A stretch of DNA of 64,000 bases from Streptomyces sp. TS71-3 (GCF_018327685.1 NZ_BNEL01000001.1:5084001-5148000); one strand, 5' to 3'. Shown: positions 15,864-25,388, counted from the stretch's first letter. Program-made: numbers and translations. Notes: generated by a model not told the origin, from the sequence alone.

Positions 15864-17045
15864 ATGCGCGATCACACCTGTGCACATGCCGGCACCGTCC
15901 CCGAGAGAGCCAGCCGAACCCCCCGTCGCCGCCCCCTGGCGCACCGCGTACTCCACTTCCTGGGGCGCCGCGGACTGCGGACCCCGCTGGCGGTCCTGCT
16001 CATCGCGACCGTGTCCACGGCCTGCGCCGACCTGTCGAACGGAGCCACCCGCAAGGCTCCCGACGGCACGACGCAGGTCACCATCGGAAAGGCCGTGGAC
16101 ACGGTCGGCTTCACCACCGTGGACGTGGCCCAGGAGAAGGGCTACTTCGCCAAGGAGGGGGTGAGCGCCAAGCAGGAGCTGCTCGGCGGCAGCAGCACCG
16201 CCTTCGCCGCGCTCCAGAGCGGCAGCGTCCAGTTCGTCACGGCCTCCTCCACCGCGCTGCTGAGCGCCAAGACCAAGCACGTGCCGCTCCAGGCCGTCAC
16301 CTCACTGGACTACGGGGTGTCCCTGCAACTGGCCGCCTCCAAGAGCTGGACCAAGGCACACCACCTCTCCCCGAAGCAGCCGCTGAAGACGGTGATGCGG
16401 GGCCTGACCGGGGGCACGCTGGGCGTCGTGTCCACCACGGACCTGACGTACTACCACTACCTGATGAAGCAGGCAGGGGTGGACCAGGACCAGTTCAAGA
16501 CCATCGTGATCAAGACCCAGGCGGCCGCGCTGGCCGCCGTGCAGCACGGGCAGATCGACGCCTTCCTGGTCTCGCCCCCCAACAGCTACTTCGCCCAGTC
16601 GCAGGGGCAGGCGCAGATCATCGCGACCCTGCACTCCGTGCCCGCGCTGAAGAACATGACCTACGACGTGCTGGTCACGTCCGCCACGTACGCCAAGGCG
16701 CACCCCGACGTGGTCAAGTCGGTCGCGACCGCGATGGCGCGGGCGGACAACACCATGGCCCAGGACCCCGAATCGGTCCTGGACGTGGAGCGCGAGCACT
16801 ATCCCAAGATGAGCGACGACGTCCTGCTCCAGAGCCTGAAGTACGTCACCTTCGCCCCCGACGGGAAGATGACCCCGGACGGCTGGCGGGCGGTCCGCGA
16901 GCAGGCCGAGGCGAGCGACGTGCCCGACGCGTCCTCCGTGAACGTCGACGAGAACCAGGGGACCTGGTCCAACGACTACATCGTGACCGGCAGGCTGCAC
17001 GCCTCCGGCTCCGGATCCGCGTCCCCTTCCGGCTCGGGCCACTGA
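15864..17045 (+). CDS. ABC importer substrate-binding protein (NMT1/SsuA-like)
   Basis: A 393-residue exported binding protein. A basic N-terminus precedes a hydrophobic segment (LAVLLIATVSTAC) ending in a lipobox-like VSTAC; the Ser at -3 is atypical, so lipidation is likely but not certain. The mature part has VTIGKAVDTVGFTTVDVAQEKGYFAKEGV, typical of NMT1/SsuA/TauA-type proteins that bind small organic N- or S-compounds. The C-terminus is a Ser/Gly-rich tail. With the ATPase and permease downstream it forms a complete importer feeding the catabolic genes that follow. Confidence 0.9.
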   Translation: MRDHTCAHAGTVPERASRTPRRRPLAHRVLHFLGRRGLRTPLAVLLIATVSTACADLSNGATRKAPDGTTQVTIGKAVDTVGFTTVDVAQEKGYFAKEGVSAKQELLGGSSTAFAALQSGSVQFVTASSTALLSAKTKHVPLQAVTSLDYGVSLQLAASKSWTKAHHLSPKQPLKTVMRGLTGGTLGVVSTTDLTYYHYLMKQAGVDQDQFKTIVIKTQAAALAAVQHGQIDAFLVSPPNSYFAQSQGQAQIIATLHSVPALKNMTYDVLVTSATYAKAHPDVVKSVATAMARADNTMAQDPESVLDVEREHYPKMSDDVLLQSLKYVTFAPDGKMTPDGWRAVREQAEASDVPDASSVNVDENQGTWSNDYIVTGRLHASGSGSASPSGSGH

Positions 17046-17212
17046 TCCGCCGGCACGCTCCGAGGCGATCCGTCCTGCCCCATGGCTCCCGGGGCCGCTC
17101 CTGACCGGCACCGGCACCTCGGCATGCCTCCCGCCGCCGGCTGCTCCGACCGTTCCGACGCACCGTCACCCCGGTCGTCCCGACCTGCCATCCACGCGAA
17201 CAGGTGATCTGC

Positions 17213-18070
17213 ATGCAGACGGAAAACGCCCGACCAGGACCGGAGGGCACCACCACGACGCTGACGGACCCCGCCCCCGAAGACCACGCGGTCCGCTTCG
17301 ACGACGTCTCCCTGGTGTTCCACAGCCGCCGGAACTCCAGCCCGGTCCAGGCACTGCACGAGGTGTCGTTCGACGTGCGGGAACGCGAGTTCTGCGCGAT
17401 CGTCGGCCCCAGCGGGTGCGGCAAGAGCACCCTGCTGAACCTGGTGGCGGGCCTGACCCGGCCGTCGTCCGGGCGGATCCAGGTGCACGGCAGGACGGTC
17501 ACCGGGCTGGTTCCCGACATCGGCTACGTGACCCAGGACTCCAACCTGCTGCCCTGGCTGACGGTGGACGGGAACATCCGCCTGCCGTTGCAGATCAGGA
17601 AGGTGCCCGCCGAGGACCAGGACCGGCTCGTCGACAAGTGGATCGAGCTGGTCGGCCTCGGGCAGTTCCGCACCAGCTACCCCCACCAGCTGTCGGGCGG
17701 CATGCAGAAGCGGTGCTCGATCGCCCGCACCCTGGTCTACGACCCGCCGATCCTGCTGATGGACGAGCCCTTCGGCGCGCTGGACGCCATGACGAAGGCC
17801 GTCATGCAGGACACGCTGCTCGACATCTGGGACGCCCATCAGAAGACGGTCCTGTTCGTGACGCACGACCTCTCCGAGGCGCTCACCCTCGCCGACCGGG
17901 TGATCGTGATGAGCCGGCGCCCCGGCCGGGTGAAGGCGGCCTCCCCGGTGGGGATACCGCGGCCCCGCGACGTCTTCCACATCTCCGAACTGCGCGAGTT
18001 CGCCGAGCAGCACCGCGTCCTGTGGGACATGTTCGCCGCCGAGATCTCGATGGGAGGACTCCCGAAATGA
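17213..18070 (+). CDS. ABC importer ATP-binding protein (TauB/SsuB type)
   Basis: A 285-residue nucleotide-binding subunit with Walker A GPSGCGKST, Q-loop VTQDSNLLPW, signature LSGGMQKR, Walker B ILLMDEPFGALD and H-loop FVTHDLSEA, all intact. The ATG at 17213 is preferred because AGGTG lies about 9 nt before it; an in-frame GTG at 17204 is less likely. The stop overlaps the permease start (ATGA). It energises uptake by the adjacent single permease, presumably as a homodimer on a permease dimer. Confidence 0.92.
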   Translation: MQTENARPGPEGTTTTLTDPAPEDHAVRFDDVSLVFHSRRNSSPVQALHEVSFDVREREFCAIVGPSGCGKSTLLNLVAGLTRPSSGRIQVHGRTVTGLVPDIGYVTQDSNLLPWLTVDGNIRLPLQIRKVPAEDQDRLVDKWIELVGLGQFRTSYPHQLSGGMQKRCSIARTLVYDPPILLMDEPFGALDAMTKAVMQDTLLDIWDAHQKTVLFVTHDLSEALTLADRVIVMSRRPGRVKAASPVGIPRPRDVFHISELREFAEQHRVLWDMFAAEISMGGLPK

Positions 18071-18912
18071 GCGCATCCGCAGGCCTGGTCCCCGAGGAGG
18101 ACACCGCCACGGTCTCCACCGCGGCCCGCGCCGTCGAGCGGCAGCACCGCTCAGGCCCCGCCTGGGGCACCTGGATCCTCAGGGTGCTGGTGTTCGTGGT
18201 CGTCCTCGGACTGTGGCAGCTGGCCGACAACCGCGTCCTGCCCGACTACCTGATCAGCAGTCCCACCCAGGTGGCGAGGACCCTGTGGGAGTACGCCACG
18301 GGCGTCCAGTCGGGCCTGTGGACGGACATCCGCGTCACCGGCGAGGAACTGCTCCTCGGCTACGCCGTGGGGGTCGTCGGCGGGCTCGCCGTCGGGCTCC
18401 TGCTCGGGTACTGGCGCCTCGGCGCCGCCGTCCTGGGCCCCCTCATCGGCGCCGTCAACGGCATCCCGAAGATCGCACTGGCCCCGCTGTTCCTGATCTG
18501 GTTCGGCATCGGCGTCCAGTCGAAGATCGCCATCGCGGCCATGACCGTCTTCTTCGTGATGTTCTACAACACCTACATGGGCGTGCTGACCATGCCCGAC
18601 AACCTGGTGAACGTGCTGCGCGTGATGGGGGCCGGACGCTCCACGATCATCCGCAGGGTGACGTTGCCGCAGATCAGCGTCCCGGTACTGGCGGGCATGA
18701 AGTCCTCGGTGTCGTTCGCCATGATCGGCGTGATCGTGGGGGAGTTCATCGCCTCCCAGAACGGCGTCGGATACCTCATCAACACCGCCACCCAGAACTT
18801 CGACTCGGCGACCGTGTTCGCCGGGATCGTGGTCCTCATGGTCATGATCGCGATCGGCATGCTGCTGGTCGGCGCGCTCGAACGGTGGGCCCTGCGCTGG
18901 CAGCGCGACTAG
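18067..18912 (+). CDS. ABC importer permease (TauC/SsuC type)
   Basis: A 281-residue inner-membrane subunit with about six helices. The coupling EAA loop reads VMGAGRSTIIRRVTLPQISVPVLAGM, the region that docks on the ATPase. The N-terminal ~35 residues are cytoplasmic and polar. The start overlaps the ATPase stop by 4 nt. Together with the binding protein at 15864 and the ATPase it forms an NMT1/taurine-class importer. The permease stop is followed by 111 nt before the dehydrogenase gene. Confidence 0.92.
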   Translation: MSASAGLVPEEDTATVSTAARAVERQHRSGPAWGTWILRVLVFVVVLGLWQLADNRVLPDYLISSPTQVARTLWEYATGVQSGLWTDIRVTGEELLLGYAVGVVGGLAVGLLLGYWRLGAAVLGPLIGAVNGIPKIALAPLFLIWFGIGVQSKIAIAAMTVFFVMFYNTYMGVLTMPDNLVNVLRVMGAGRSTIIRRVTLPQISVPVLAGMKSSVSFAMIGVIVGEFIASQNGVGYLINTATQNFDSATVFAGIVVLMVMIAIGMLLVGALERWALRWQRD

Positions 18913-19023
18913 GACCGCGCCGTCCCCGGCGCGCCGCACGCGACGCGCCGCCCCCTAAGCGGACTCGCCACCACGGTTCGGACAGCGCGAGTTCCTTCCC
19001 CCTGGCTCAAGGAGAGGTTCGGC

Positions 19024-19848
19024 ATGGCTGCAGGAGAGACGACGGTAGGGGTGCTGGGCGCCGGCAGGATGGGGTTGCCCATCATCGGCCACCTCGTCCG
19101 GCACGGCTTCACCGTGCTGGTGCACGACGTGGACCCCGGCAAGGCGTCCGCGGTGGACGAGCGCGGGGCGCGCTTCGTGCCCTCCACGCAGGAGATCGTC
19201 CGGGACTGCGACACCGTGATGGTCTGCGTCGGCTACGAGGAACAGCTCAGGGAGATCATGCTCGGCCCCGACGGCATGCTCGGCGCGCTGCGCGAGGGCG
19301 TCGTCGTCGCCGTCCTCAGCACGGTCTCCCCGGACGGCATGGGCACCCTGGCCGAGGCGGCCGGGAAGCACGGGGTGCACGTCGTGGACGCACCGGTCTG
19401 CCGCGGCTCCTGGGCGGCCGACGCCGGCGAGCTGCTGTCCCTGCTCGGCGGCACCGAGGAGGCGGTGGCGAGGTTCACCGAGGTAGCCCGCGCCTACTCC
19501 GCGGACGTCGTCAGGACCGGTGACATCGGCGCGGGGCAGGTGGCGAAGGCGGTCAACAACCTCATCCTGTGGGCCTGCCTGGTCGCCGACCACGAGGGCC
19601 TCGCCCTGGCCCAGCGGCACGGCGTGGACACCGACGTCCTGCGCGAGGCGCTGAAGATGTCCAGCGCCGCCAACCACGCCCTCGACAACTGGAACAACCA
19701 GACGATGGCCTGGGCCGAGGACGACATGAAGATCGTCTCGGAGATGGCCGCCGCCACGGGCATCGGCCTGCCCCAGGCCGCGGTCAACCGCGAGATCTGC
19801 CGGGTGCTCAAGCCCCGCCGCTACGACCTCGACAGGTACGGCGCGTGA
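19024..19848 (+). CDS. 3-hydroxyisobutyrate-dehydrogenase-like NAD(P) oxidoreductase
   Basis: A 274-residue beta-hydroxyacid dehydrogenase family protein. The Rossmann motif GVLGAGRMG is at the N-terminus, the substrate motif is DAPVCRGSWAADAGEL (usually DAPVSGG), and the catalytic-Lys motif is GAGQVAKAVNN. The altered substrate loop (Cys-Arg-Gly-Ser) suggests a substrate other than hydroxyisobutyrate. AAGGAGAGG lies just before ATG 19024. It follows the importer genes on the same strand and probably acts on a downstream intermediate of the imported compound. Confidence 0.9.
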   Translation: MAAGETTVGVLGAGRMGLPIIGHLVRHGFTVLVHDVDPGKASAVDERGARFVPSTQEIVRDCDTVMVCVGYEEQLREIMLGPDGMLGALREGVVVAVLSTVSPDGMGTLAEAAGKHGVHVVDAPVCRGSWAADAGELLSLLGGTEEAVARFTEVARAYSADVVRTGDIGAGQVAKAVNNLILWACLVADHEGLALAQRHGVDTDVLREALKMSSAANHALDNWNNQTMAWAEDDMKIVSEMAAATGIGLPQAAVNREICRVLKPRRYDLDRYGA

Positions 19849-19941
19849 GCGATCCGGGCAGGCACACGCGCTCGCGCGAGAAGGCCGGGCGCCGGGCGCC
19901 CACCACGGACGAGGGTCAACGAACAGGGGAGGGGAACTGAC

Positions 19942-20700
19942 ATGTCGTCCCTACTGGAGGGCAGGCGCGCCGTCGTCACAGGGGCCGGCCGCAACGTCGG
20001 CGCCGCCATCGCGGAACGCTTCGCCCGCGAGGGCGCCCGGACGGTCGTCGCCGACATCGACGGCGAGGCCGCGGCACGCGTCGCCAAGGCACTCAACGAC
20101 GCCTACCCGGACAGCGCCGTGCCCCTGGCGGCCGACGTCTCCCGGACGGCCGACGTGACCAGGCTCGCCGACACCGCATGGGCGGAGCTCGGGCACATCG
20201 ACACGCTCGTCAACTGCGTCGCCATCACCGACCGCCCCACCACCGTGCTCGACCTCGCGGACGACCTCTGGCGCAAGGTGCTGGACACCTCGCTGACCTC
20301 GGCGTTCCTGACCACGAAGTACGTTGCCGCGAAGATGGTCGCCGAAGGGCAGGGCGGCGTCATCGTGCACATCGGCTCCACGTCCGGGCAGTTCGCCCGG
20401 AAGAACGCGCTCGCCTACCCGACCGCCAAGGCCGGGCTGTACGCGCTGGTCCGCTCCCTCGCCGTCCAACTCGGCCCGCACGGCATCCGCGTGAACACGG
20501 TCAGCCCCAACAAGGTGGGCTCCCCGGTCGGCACGGACGTCGAGCCGGCGAACCGCGAGCGCCGCAACCTCGTCGGACGCGCCTGCACCCCCGAGGACAT
20601 CGCCGGCGCGGTCACGTTCATGGTCGGCGGCGAGGCCGGCTTCATCACCGGCACGGACCTCCTCGTCGACGGCGGCGCCCTCATCTCCACCGGCGACTGA
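19942..20700 (+). CDS. SDR-family oxidoreductase
   Basis: A 252-residue short-chain dehydrogenase with cofactor motif TGAGRNVG and catalytic YPTAK (in LAYPTAKAGLYALVRSLA). The usual NNAG is replaced by NCVA, and the active-site Ser region reads HIGSTSG. The C-terminal motif GFITGTDLLVDGGALIS is standard. GGGGAGGGG precedes ATG 19942. It lies between the dehydrogenase and HyuA genes and is followed by a strong hairpin. Substrate unknown. Confidence 0.9.
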   Translation: MSSLLEGRRAVVTGAGRNVGAAIAERFAREGARTVVADIDGEAAARVAKALNDAYPDSAVPLAADVSRTADVTRLADTAWAELGHIDTLVNCVAITDRPTTVLDLADDLWRKVLDTSLTSAFLTTKYVAAKMVAEGQGGVIVHIGSTSGQFARKNALAYPTAKAGLYALVRSLAVQLGPHGIRVNTVSPNKVGSPVGTDVEPANRERRNLVGRACTPEDIAGAVTFMVGGEAGFITGTDLLVDGGALISTGD

Positions 20701-20747
20701 CGGGGCGGACGGCCCCCTCCACCGGAAGTGCAGCGCGGCAGAGCCGC

Positions 20748-20780
20748 CCGGTGGCACCGCCCGGCCGGCGGTGCCACCGG
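20748..20780 (+). terminator. Perfect 14-bp hairpin between SDR and hyuA
   Basis: CCGGTGGCACCGCC (20748-20761) and GGCGGTGCCACCGG (20767-20780) pair perfectly around CGGCC. No U-run follows. It may be an intra-operon attenuator or RNA-processing site separating hyuAB expression from the upstream genes. Confidence 0.6.
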
Positions 20781-20856
20781 CCCCCGCAGGCTTCCCAGCG
20801 CGACACGCACGGCGTGCCAAGCGCCTCGACCTCCCAAGAAAGCAGGTCCTCGGCCC

Positions 20857-22974
20857 ATGCCCGATCGCCCCCCGGCCTACCGCGTCGCGACCGACACCGG
20901 TGGCACGTTCACCGACTTCGTCGTCTTCGACGAGTCCACCGGCACCTACCGGATCATGAAGGTCCCCTCCAGCCCGCACCAGCCGGACCAGGCCCTCCTC
21001 GGGGGTCTTTCGACGCTGGAGGGGCAAGGCGTGCCGCCTGACGGCATCTCGGTCTTCACCCACGGCACGACCGTCGGCACGAACGCGCTGCTGGAGGAGC
21101 GGGGCGCCCGGGTGGGACTGGCCGTCACACGGGGGTTCCGCGGGGTCCCCGAGGCCATGCAGCAGTCCCGTCCCTTCGGCCGCTCCATCTTCGACCTCGG
21201 CTACGAGAAGCCCGCGCTGCTCGCGGCCCAGAGCGACACCGTGGAGATCGCCGAACGCCTCACCGCGTCCGGCGAGGTACTGGAGCCGGTCTCCGAGGCG
21301 ACGGTGGCCGAGGCGGTGCGGCGCTTCAGGGACAGCGGTGTCCAGTCCGTCGCCATCTCCCTCCTGTTCTCCTTCATGAACGACGAGCACGAGCAGCGGC
21401 TCGCGAGCGCCCTGCGCGAGGCGGCCCCGGACCTGTGGGTGACGACCTCCAGCGAGCTGCTGCCGCAGATACGGGAGTACGTGCGGCTCAGCACGACCGT
21501 GATCAACGCCTATGTCTCACCGGTGGTCGGGCAGTACGTCGGCCGGCTCTCGGCCGCGCTGGAGCGCCTGGGCGTCGCCCCGGGCCGCAGGTTCACCATG
21601 CAGAGCAACGGCGGCTCCGTGCCCTTCGACCGGACCCCCGACCGGGGCGTCGCCACCATCCTGTCGGGCCCCGCGGGCGGCGTGACGGCCTCGGTGGCGA
21701 TCGGCCGGGCGGTGGGCATCGACGACCTCATCACCTTCGACATGGGCGGCACCAGCTGCGACGTCTCCCTCATCCAGGGCGGCGAGCCCACGGTCTCCGA
21801 CCAGAACACCCTGGGCGGCCGGCACATCGCCGTGCCCATGCTGGACATCAACACCGTCAGCGCGGGCGGCGGCACGGTCGCCGTCGTCGACGAGCACGGC
21901 TCCCTGCACGTCGGCCCGCGCAGCGCAGGGGCCGTGCCGGGACCCGCCGCGTACGGCAGGGGCGGACGGACGGCGACCGTCACGGACGCGAACGTGGTGC
22001 TCGGCTACCTCAACCCGGTCTCGCTGCTGGACGGCGACCTCGCGGTGGACGCCGCCGCCGCGGAGCGCGTCGTCGGCGAGGTGGCCGGCCGGCTCGGCGT
22101 CGACACCGTCCGGGCGGCCGACGGCATCGTGCGCGTCGTCAACGTCACGATGGGGCAGGCGATCCGCTCCATCTCCACCGAGCGCGGCTTCGACCTGCGG
22201 GACTTCACCCTGGTCGCGTTCGGCGGCGCGGGCCCCCTGCACGCCAGCCAGATCGCCCTCGACCTGGGCATCCCCCGGGTGCTGGTGCCGCCGTCGCCGG
22301 GCGCGACCTCGGCGCTCGGCCTGCTGATGTCGGACGTCAAGCACGACCTGGTGCGCAGCAGGCTGTCCGACGTGGCCGAGCTCGACGTCGAGGACGCCAA
22401 CGAGCTGTTCGAGCAGATGGAGACCGCCGCCGCGAAGCAGCTCTCGCAGGAGGGCTTCCGCAAGGACGAGACGTCCTTCCGCTACTTCCTCGACATGCGC
22501 TACAGCGGGCAGGGCTACGAGAACCCGGTGCCCGTGCAGGCCGTACCCCTGACCCGGCAGGACCTCGCCCGCTACCGCCGGGACTTCGACGCCATCCACG
22601 AGCAGTGCCACGGCCACGCGGCGCCCGACCAGTCCGTGGAGATCGTCAACTACCGCCTCCAGGCCATCGGCATCGTGCCGCCCGTGTCCCTGCCCACCGT
22701 CCCCGCGGCGGACGGCCCCCTCTCCGCGGCCGCGACCGGTTCCCGCCCCGCGTACTTCCCCGACGCCGCGGGCTCGGACACCGGCCGGTACGTGGAGGTG
22801 CCGGTGTACGCCAGGGCGCGGCTCGGCGCCGGCCACCGCATCACGGGGCCGGCGGTCGTCGAGCAGTACGACTCCACGGTCGTCGTCTTCCCGGAGCAGC
22901 GGGCCGAGGTCGACGGCCACGGCAACCTCCTGATCACCCGTGCCCGGCAGGAAGAAGAGGAGCCCAGCAGGTGA
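20857..22974 (+). CDS. hyuA: Hydantoinase/oxoprolinase family protein, subunit A (HyuA)
   Basis: A 705-residue HyuA-type subunit, the usual length. The N-terminal domain opens with ATDTGGTFTDFVVF, and the FTHGTTVGTNALLE and DMGGTSCDVSL motifs form the ATP-grasping actin/ASKHA-like core. The ATG at 20857 was chosen over frame extension into the hairpin region. Its stop overlaps the HyuB GTG. HyuA/HyuB enzymes open cyclic amides or imides (hydantoins, 5-oxoproline, lactams) or carboxylate ketones such as acetone, usually using ATP. The substrate here is open. Confidence 0.92.
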   Translation: MPDRPPAYRVATDTGGTFTDFVVFDESTGTYRIMKVPSSPHQPDQALLGGLSTLEGQGVPPDGISVFTHGTTVGTNALLEERGARVGLAVTRGFRGVPEAMQQSRPFGRSIFDLGYEKPALLAAQSDTVEIAERLTASGEVLEPVSEATVAEAVRRFRDSGVQSVAISLLFSFMNDEHEQRLASALREAAPDLWVTTSSELLPQIREYVRLSTTVINAYVSPVVGQYVGRLSAALERLGVAPGRRFTMQSNGGSVPFDRTPDRGVATILSGPAGGVTASVAIGRAVGIDDLITFDMGGTSCDVSLIQGGEPTVSDQNTLGGRHIAVPMLDINTVSAGGGTVAVVDEHGSLHVGPRSAGAVPGPAAYGRGGRTATVTDANVVLGYLNPVSLLDGDLAVDAAAAERVVGEVAGRLGVDTVRAADGIVRVVNVTMGQAIRSISTERGFDLRDFTLVAFGGAGPLHASQIALDLGIPRVLVPPSPGATSALGLLMSDVKHDLVRSRLSDVAELDVEDANELFEQMETAAAKQLSQEGFRKDETSFRYFLDMRYSGQGYENPVPVQAVPLTRQDLARYRRDFDAIHEQCHGHAAPDQSVEIVNYRLQAIGIVPPVSLPTVPAADGPLSAAATGSRPAYFPDAAGSDTGRYVEVPVYARARLGAGHRITGPAVVEQYDSTVVVFPEQRAEVDGHGNLLITRARQEEEEPSR

Positions 22975-24752
22975 GCGAAGAGTCGACGGGCCGCCGCCTT
23001 GGGGCCGGCACCGAGGGGGAGGCCGACGCGATCACCGTCGAGGTGATCCGGCAGAGCCTCATCGGGGTGGTGCAGGAGATGCAGAACTCGCTGTTCTGCA
23101 CCGGCTACTCCACCATCATCCGCGAGTCGAAGGACGCGAGCTGCGCCATCGCCGACCTGGACGGCCGGGTGGTGGCGCAGTACACGGTGCTGCCGCTGCA
23201 CCTCGGGGCCTTCCCGGAGACCATCGAGAACATCCTCCGCGCCTACCCGGTGGATCAGATGCGCGACGGCGACGCCTTCCTCGTCAACCACCCCTACTAC
23301 GGCGGCAGCCCGCACGCCACCGACATGGCGGTTCTCGCGCCCATCGTGGTCGACGGCGAGGTGTTCGGCTTCAGCGGCAGCATCGCCCACAAGTCCGACA
23401 TCGGCGGGCTCGTGCCGGGCACCAACTCCAGCCAGGCCAGGGAGATCTTCCACGAGGGGCTGATGGTCCCGCCGGTCCGCTACTACCGCGACTTCGCGCC
23501 CTCCCCCGAGGTGGACACCCTCCTCAGGGCCAACAGCCGCACCCCCCACCTGGTGCTGGGCGACCTCCGCGGCCAGGTCGGAGCGACCCACCTGGCGGCC
23601 GACCGGGTGCGCGCCCTGTGCGCCAAGTACGGCAAGCGGACCCTGGGCACCGCCTCCGCCCGCCTGCTGGCCCTCACGGAACGGCAGATCAGGGCCGCCG
23701 TCGCCGGATGGCCCGACGGCCGGTACACCGGAGAGCGGCGGATGCACTCCGAGGGCATGGCCGGCGGCAAGCCGGTGGCCATCCGCGTCGCCGTCACCAT
23801 CGAGGGCGACCGGATCGACTTCGACTTCACCGGCTCCGACGACCAGATGACGGGCCCCTACAACATCCGCCCGCCGCTGGTGCGCGCGGTGTGCTCCTAC
23901 GCGCTCAAGTGCCTCGTCGACCCGGAGCTGCCGTCCAACTCGGGGTTCGTCCAGGCGATGACGGCGTCCTTCCGCAGCGGCTCGCTCCTCGACCCGCTGC
24001 CGCCCGCCCCGGTCAACACCTACATGCCCGTCGCCGTGGCCACCGCCGAGGCGCTCTTCGACGCGTTCGGCAAGGCCCTCACCGGCGGCCGGATCGCCGA
24101 GAGCAGCAGCGGCACCAACGGCACCTTCTCCTACCGGGTCCCCGGCCAGCCGGGACCCAAGGTGCAGTACGAGCTGCCCGCGGGAGCCATGGGGGCCCGC
24201 TGGAACAAGGACGGCGTCTCCGCGTCCAAAGTGCACGTCGCCAACGGCGGCCTCACCCCCGTGGAGGTACTGGAAACGGAGTTCCCCGTCCGCATCCAGC
24301 GCTTCGAGCTGGTCACCGACTCCGGGGGCCCCGGGCGCTACCGCGGCGGCCTCGGCTACCTGCGCGAGTACCGCGTGCTGGGACCCGCCTCGTTCACCAC
24401 TCGCAACGGACGCGAGCTCACCCCACCCGCGGGCAGGTCCGGCGGCCTGCCCGGCCGCCCGTCCGTGCTCACCGCCAACCCCGGCACCGACCGTGAGGCC
24501 GAGATCACCGTGGAGAACGGCAGCGTGACGCTCGGCCCCGGCGACGTGGTCCGGGTCTGCCAGGCGGGCGGCGGCGGATACGGCGACCCCCGCACCCGCC
24601 CCGTCGAGCAGGTGCTCCGCGACGTGCGGGAGGGCTACGTCTCACCGGAGTCGGCCCGGGCGCACTACGGCGTGGCGGTCGTTCCCGCGGCGGCGGGCGG
24701 CTGGGAGGCCGACGAGGCGGAGACGGGGCGGCTCAGGGGGGTGGGGGGCTGA
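22971..24752 (+). CDS. hyuB: Hydantoinase B/oxoprolinase family protein (HyuB)
   Basis: A 593-residue HyuB subunit starting at the GTG that overlaps the hyuA stop (GTGA); GAGGAG is 7-12 nt upstream. Conserved blocks are SLFCTGYSTIIRESKDASCAI, NHPYYGGSPHATDM, IAHKSDIGG and, near the C-terminus, GGLGYLREYRVL and CQAGGGGYGDP. It forms the catalytic complex with HyuA. It is the last gene of the cluster; the next 300 nt contain only degraded genes. Confidence 0.92.
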   Translation: MSEESTGRRLGAGTEGEADAITVEVIRQSLIGVVQEMQNSLFCTGYSTIIRESKDASCAIADLDGRVVAQYTVLPLHLGAFPETIENILRAYPVDQMRDGDAFLVNHPYYGGSPHATDMAVLAPIVVDGEVFGFSGSIAHKSDIGGLVPGTNSSQAREIFHEGLMVPPVRYYRDFAPSPEVDTLLRANSRTPHLVLGDLRGQVGATHLAADRVRALCAKYGKRTLGTASARLLALTERQIRAAVAGWPDGRYTGERRMHSEGMAGGKPVAIRVAVTIEGDRIDFDFTGSDDQMTGPYNIRPPLVRAVCSYALKCLVDPELPSNSGFVQAMTASFRSGSLLDPLPPAPVNTYMPVAVATAEALFDAFGKALTGGRIAESSSGTNGTFSYRVPGQPGPKVQYELPAGAMGARWNKDGVSASKVHVANGGLTPVEVLETEFPVRIQRFELVTDSGGPGRYRGGLGYLREYRVLGPASFTTRNGRELTPPAGRSGGLPGRPSVLTANPGTDREAEITVENGSVTLGPGDVVRVCQAGGGGYGDPRTRPVEQVLRDVREGYVSPESARAHYGVAVVPAAAGGWEADEAETGRLRGVGG

Positions 24753-24793
24753 GCCGGCGCCCGAGCCGCCGGGCCCGTCGGACTCCCGCCGCC

Positions 24794-24985
24794 TCAGCCG
24801 GCCTCGCGCTCACCCCGTTGTTCCGGCCGGGCAGGCGCGATGATCGTGGCGGCCCGTCCGGCGGGCAGCGGGCTGTCCGCCCCCAGGACCTGGCAGCGGG
24901 CCGACCCGTGCCGGAACCACAAGGCGGCCGTCCACGCGCAGAGCAGCGCGTCGATGAGGTCTTCGCGGTGCTTGTAGCCGGCCCC
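24794..24985 (-). pseudogene. C-terminal remnant of a DUF429 gene
   Basis: On the minus strand the frame encodes YKHREDLIDALLCAW, TAALWFRHG, RCQVLG and AATIIAPARPEQR, which is the C-terminal end of DUF429 proteins. Upstream of ~24985 the similarity stops and the sequence passes directly into an aldehyde-dehydrogenase remnant on the other strand. No start codon or N-terminal three-quarters is present. Confidence 0.6.
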
Positions 24986-25021
24986 CGCCCGGGGTGAGGC
25001 CTCGCGGAGCAGCTGCCGGGG

Positions 25022-25388
25022 CCCACGGTCGCCCAACGGCTGGCCATGACCAAGTACCTCAACGCCGGCCAGGTCTGCCACGGGCCCGACCACGTCATCA
25101 CCGACCGTCGCCGTGCGGGGCGGCGTCGACGAGGCGATCACGTTCGTCAACGAGCGCGAGAAGCCCCTTGCGATGTACGTCTTCACCGATGACGACGGAA
25201 CGCGTGAGCGTTTCGAGCGGGAGACGTCAGCGGGGATGCTCGTCTTCGGCACACCGGTCCTGCACATCGCCGCTCACGAGCTGCCGTTCGGCGGGGTGGG
25301 TGCCAGCGGTATGGGGGCCTTCCACGGGCGTCAGTCGCTGGAGACGTTCAGCCACCGCAAGTCCGTATTCGACATGCCGATGAGCTGA
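25022..25388 (+). pseudogene. Degraded class-3-type aldehyde dehydrogenase, C-terminal part
   Basis: Two pieces in different frames are visible. The first (25028-~25100) reads VAQRLAMTKYLNAGQVCHGPDHVITD and includes the catalytic-Cys motif GQ-x-C. The second (25113-25388) reads VDEAITFVNEREKPLAMYVF, then LPFGGVGASGMGAFHGRQSLETFSHRKSVFD, the conserved C-terminus. About 60 residues between them are missing, and the frame changes. No N-terminal half exists upstream. It is a non-functional remnant. Confidence 0.7.

Noticed and set aside
25113-25388. A 91-residue intact small protein
   Set aside because: It is the C-terminal end of an aldehyde dehydrogenase; the upstream half is missing and shifted in frame, so it is a remnant.
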